Shown: positions 31,785-32,291 of the stretch, in pieces | Layout of the letters: each line of letters begins with the position of its first letter | Numbering within the stretch: the first letter of the stretch is position 1 | DNA from: Pseudomonadota bacterium | GTDB taxonomy: Bacteria; Pseudomonadota; Gammaproteobacteria; Burkholderiales; Burkholderiaceae_B | Length of the DNA stretch: 32,291 nt | Assembly (NCBI GenBank): GCA_023387815.1 | Contig: JAEWHK010000067.1 | Span: 1 to 32,291, forward strand | Direction: 5' to 3' | Made by a program: the position numbers and the translations under genes | The notes under the pieces: generated by a model | Seen by the model: the letters and a program-made list of their open reading frames with translations, nothing else | The model's database searches: none | What the model was told of the DNA's origin: nothing

Positions 31785-32291
31785 ATGTCCCGCACGATTT
31801 TTGTTACCACGGCTCTTCCCTACGCTAACGGTTCGTTCCACATTGGCCATATCATGGAATATATCCAGGCCGACATCTGGGTTCGAAGCATGCGAATGGC
31901 CGGGCATACCGTGCATTTTGTCGGGGCAGACGACGCACATGGTGCGCCGATCATGCTCAAGGCAGAAAAGGAAGGCATTGCGCCGCGCGATCTGGTGGCA
32001 CGCTACGCCCAGGAGCGCCCCCGCTATCTGAACGGTTTCCATATCCAGTTCGATCACTGGCACAGCACCGACAGCGAAGAGAATATCGAGCTGTCGCAGG
32101 CCATTTATCGCCAGCTCAAGGGCGCCGGTTTCATCAGCACGCGCACCATTGAACAGTTCTATGACCCGGTCAAAGGCATGTTCCTGCCTGATCGCTACAT
32201 CAAGGGTGAATGCCCCAAATGCCATGCGCGCGACCAGTACGGCGACTCCTGCGAAGTCTGTGGCGCAGTTTACGCCCCCACAGACCTGATC
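31785..32291 (+). CDS. metG: Methionyl-tRNA synthetase (5' part)
   Basis: An open frame runs from the ATG at 31785 to the window end (169 codons), so the 3' part is cut off. The class I signature is FHIGH at residues 18-22, after TALPYANGS. The block FVGADDAHGAPIM follows, and then the start of the zinc-knuckle insert (CPKCHARDQYGDSCEVCG). It charges tRNA-Met with methionine in the cytoplasm. The divergent mrp gene lies about 2.3 kb to the left, with the CHR pair and the small membrane protein between them. The truncation is an artefact of the window, not a lesion. Confidence 0.97.
   Translation, partial: MSRTIFVTTALPYANGSFHIGHIMEYIQADIWVRSMRMAGHTVHFVGADDAHGAPIMLKAEKEGIAPRDLVARYAQERPRYLNGFHIQFDHWHSTDSEENIELSQAIYRQLKGAGFISTRTIEQFYDPVKGMFLPDRYIKGECPKCHARDQYGDSCEVCGAVYAPTDLI

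Overview
The window looks like a chromosomal piece of a betaproteobacterium of the Alcaligenaceae (Bordetella/Advenella type). The reasons are moderate GC content, a gcvT-gcvH-gcvP operon behind a glycine riboswitch, a dcd / basic amino-acid decarboxylase / mrp / metG neighbourhood, and the overall protein character. The genus is an inference; no rRNA or other decisive marker is present. I see no phage, integron, tRNA, insertion sequence or CRISPR array.

Layout. (1) 203-2641, minus: a large MscS-type mechanosensitive channel with a periplasmic N-terminal part. (2) 3052-10048, plus: an RpiR-type regulator, then a tightly packed set made of a Ugp/Mal-type ABC importer (ATPase, two permeases, binding protein), a HAD phosphatase and a PHP-domain phosphoesterase. 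The set reads as a self-contained import-and-dephosphorylation pathway for an unidentified, probably phosphorylated or phosphodiester, solute. (3) 10090-15090, minus: the glycine cleavage operon gcvT-gcvH-gcvP with a tandem glycine riboswitch in its leader. (4) 15557-15889, plus: a small GrlR-like protein. (5) 16003-20053, minus: dcd, a basic amino-acid decarboxylase and a BaiN/YhiN-type flavoprotein. (6) 20139-29470, minus: mrp, tamA and tamB. The TamB is 2145 residues, far above the usual ~1250, because a ~450-residue module occurs three times in tandem. (7) 29471-30082: a gene-poor stretch with short direct repeats. (8) 30083-31698, plus: a small membrane protein with a good terminator, then a pair of half-size chromate-transporter (CHR) proteins. 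(9) 31785 to the end, plus: the 5' part of metG.

The points most worth a second look are the triplicated TamB; the PHP/HAD/ABC locus; a perfect 17-bp-arm inverted repeat inside the HAD gene; a 14-bp tandem repeat abutting the RpiR start codon; a hairpin or operator at the ABC operon start; a 28-bp near-perfect palindrome over the CHR promoter; and the altered core of the first glycine aptamer.
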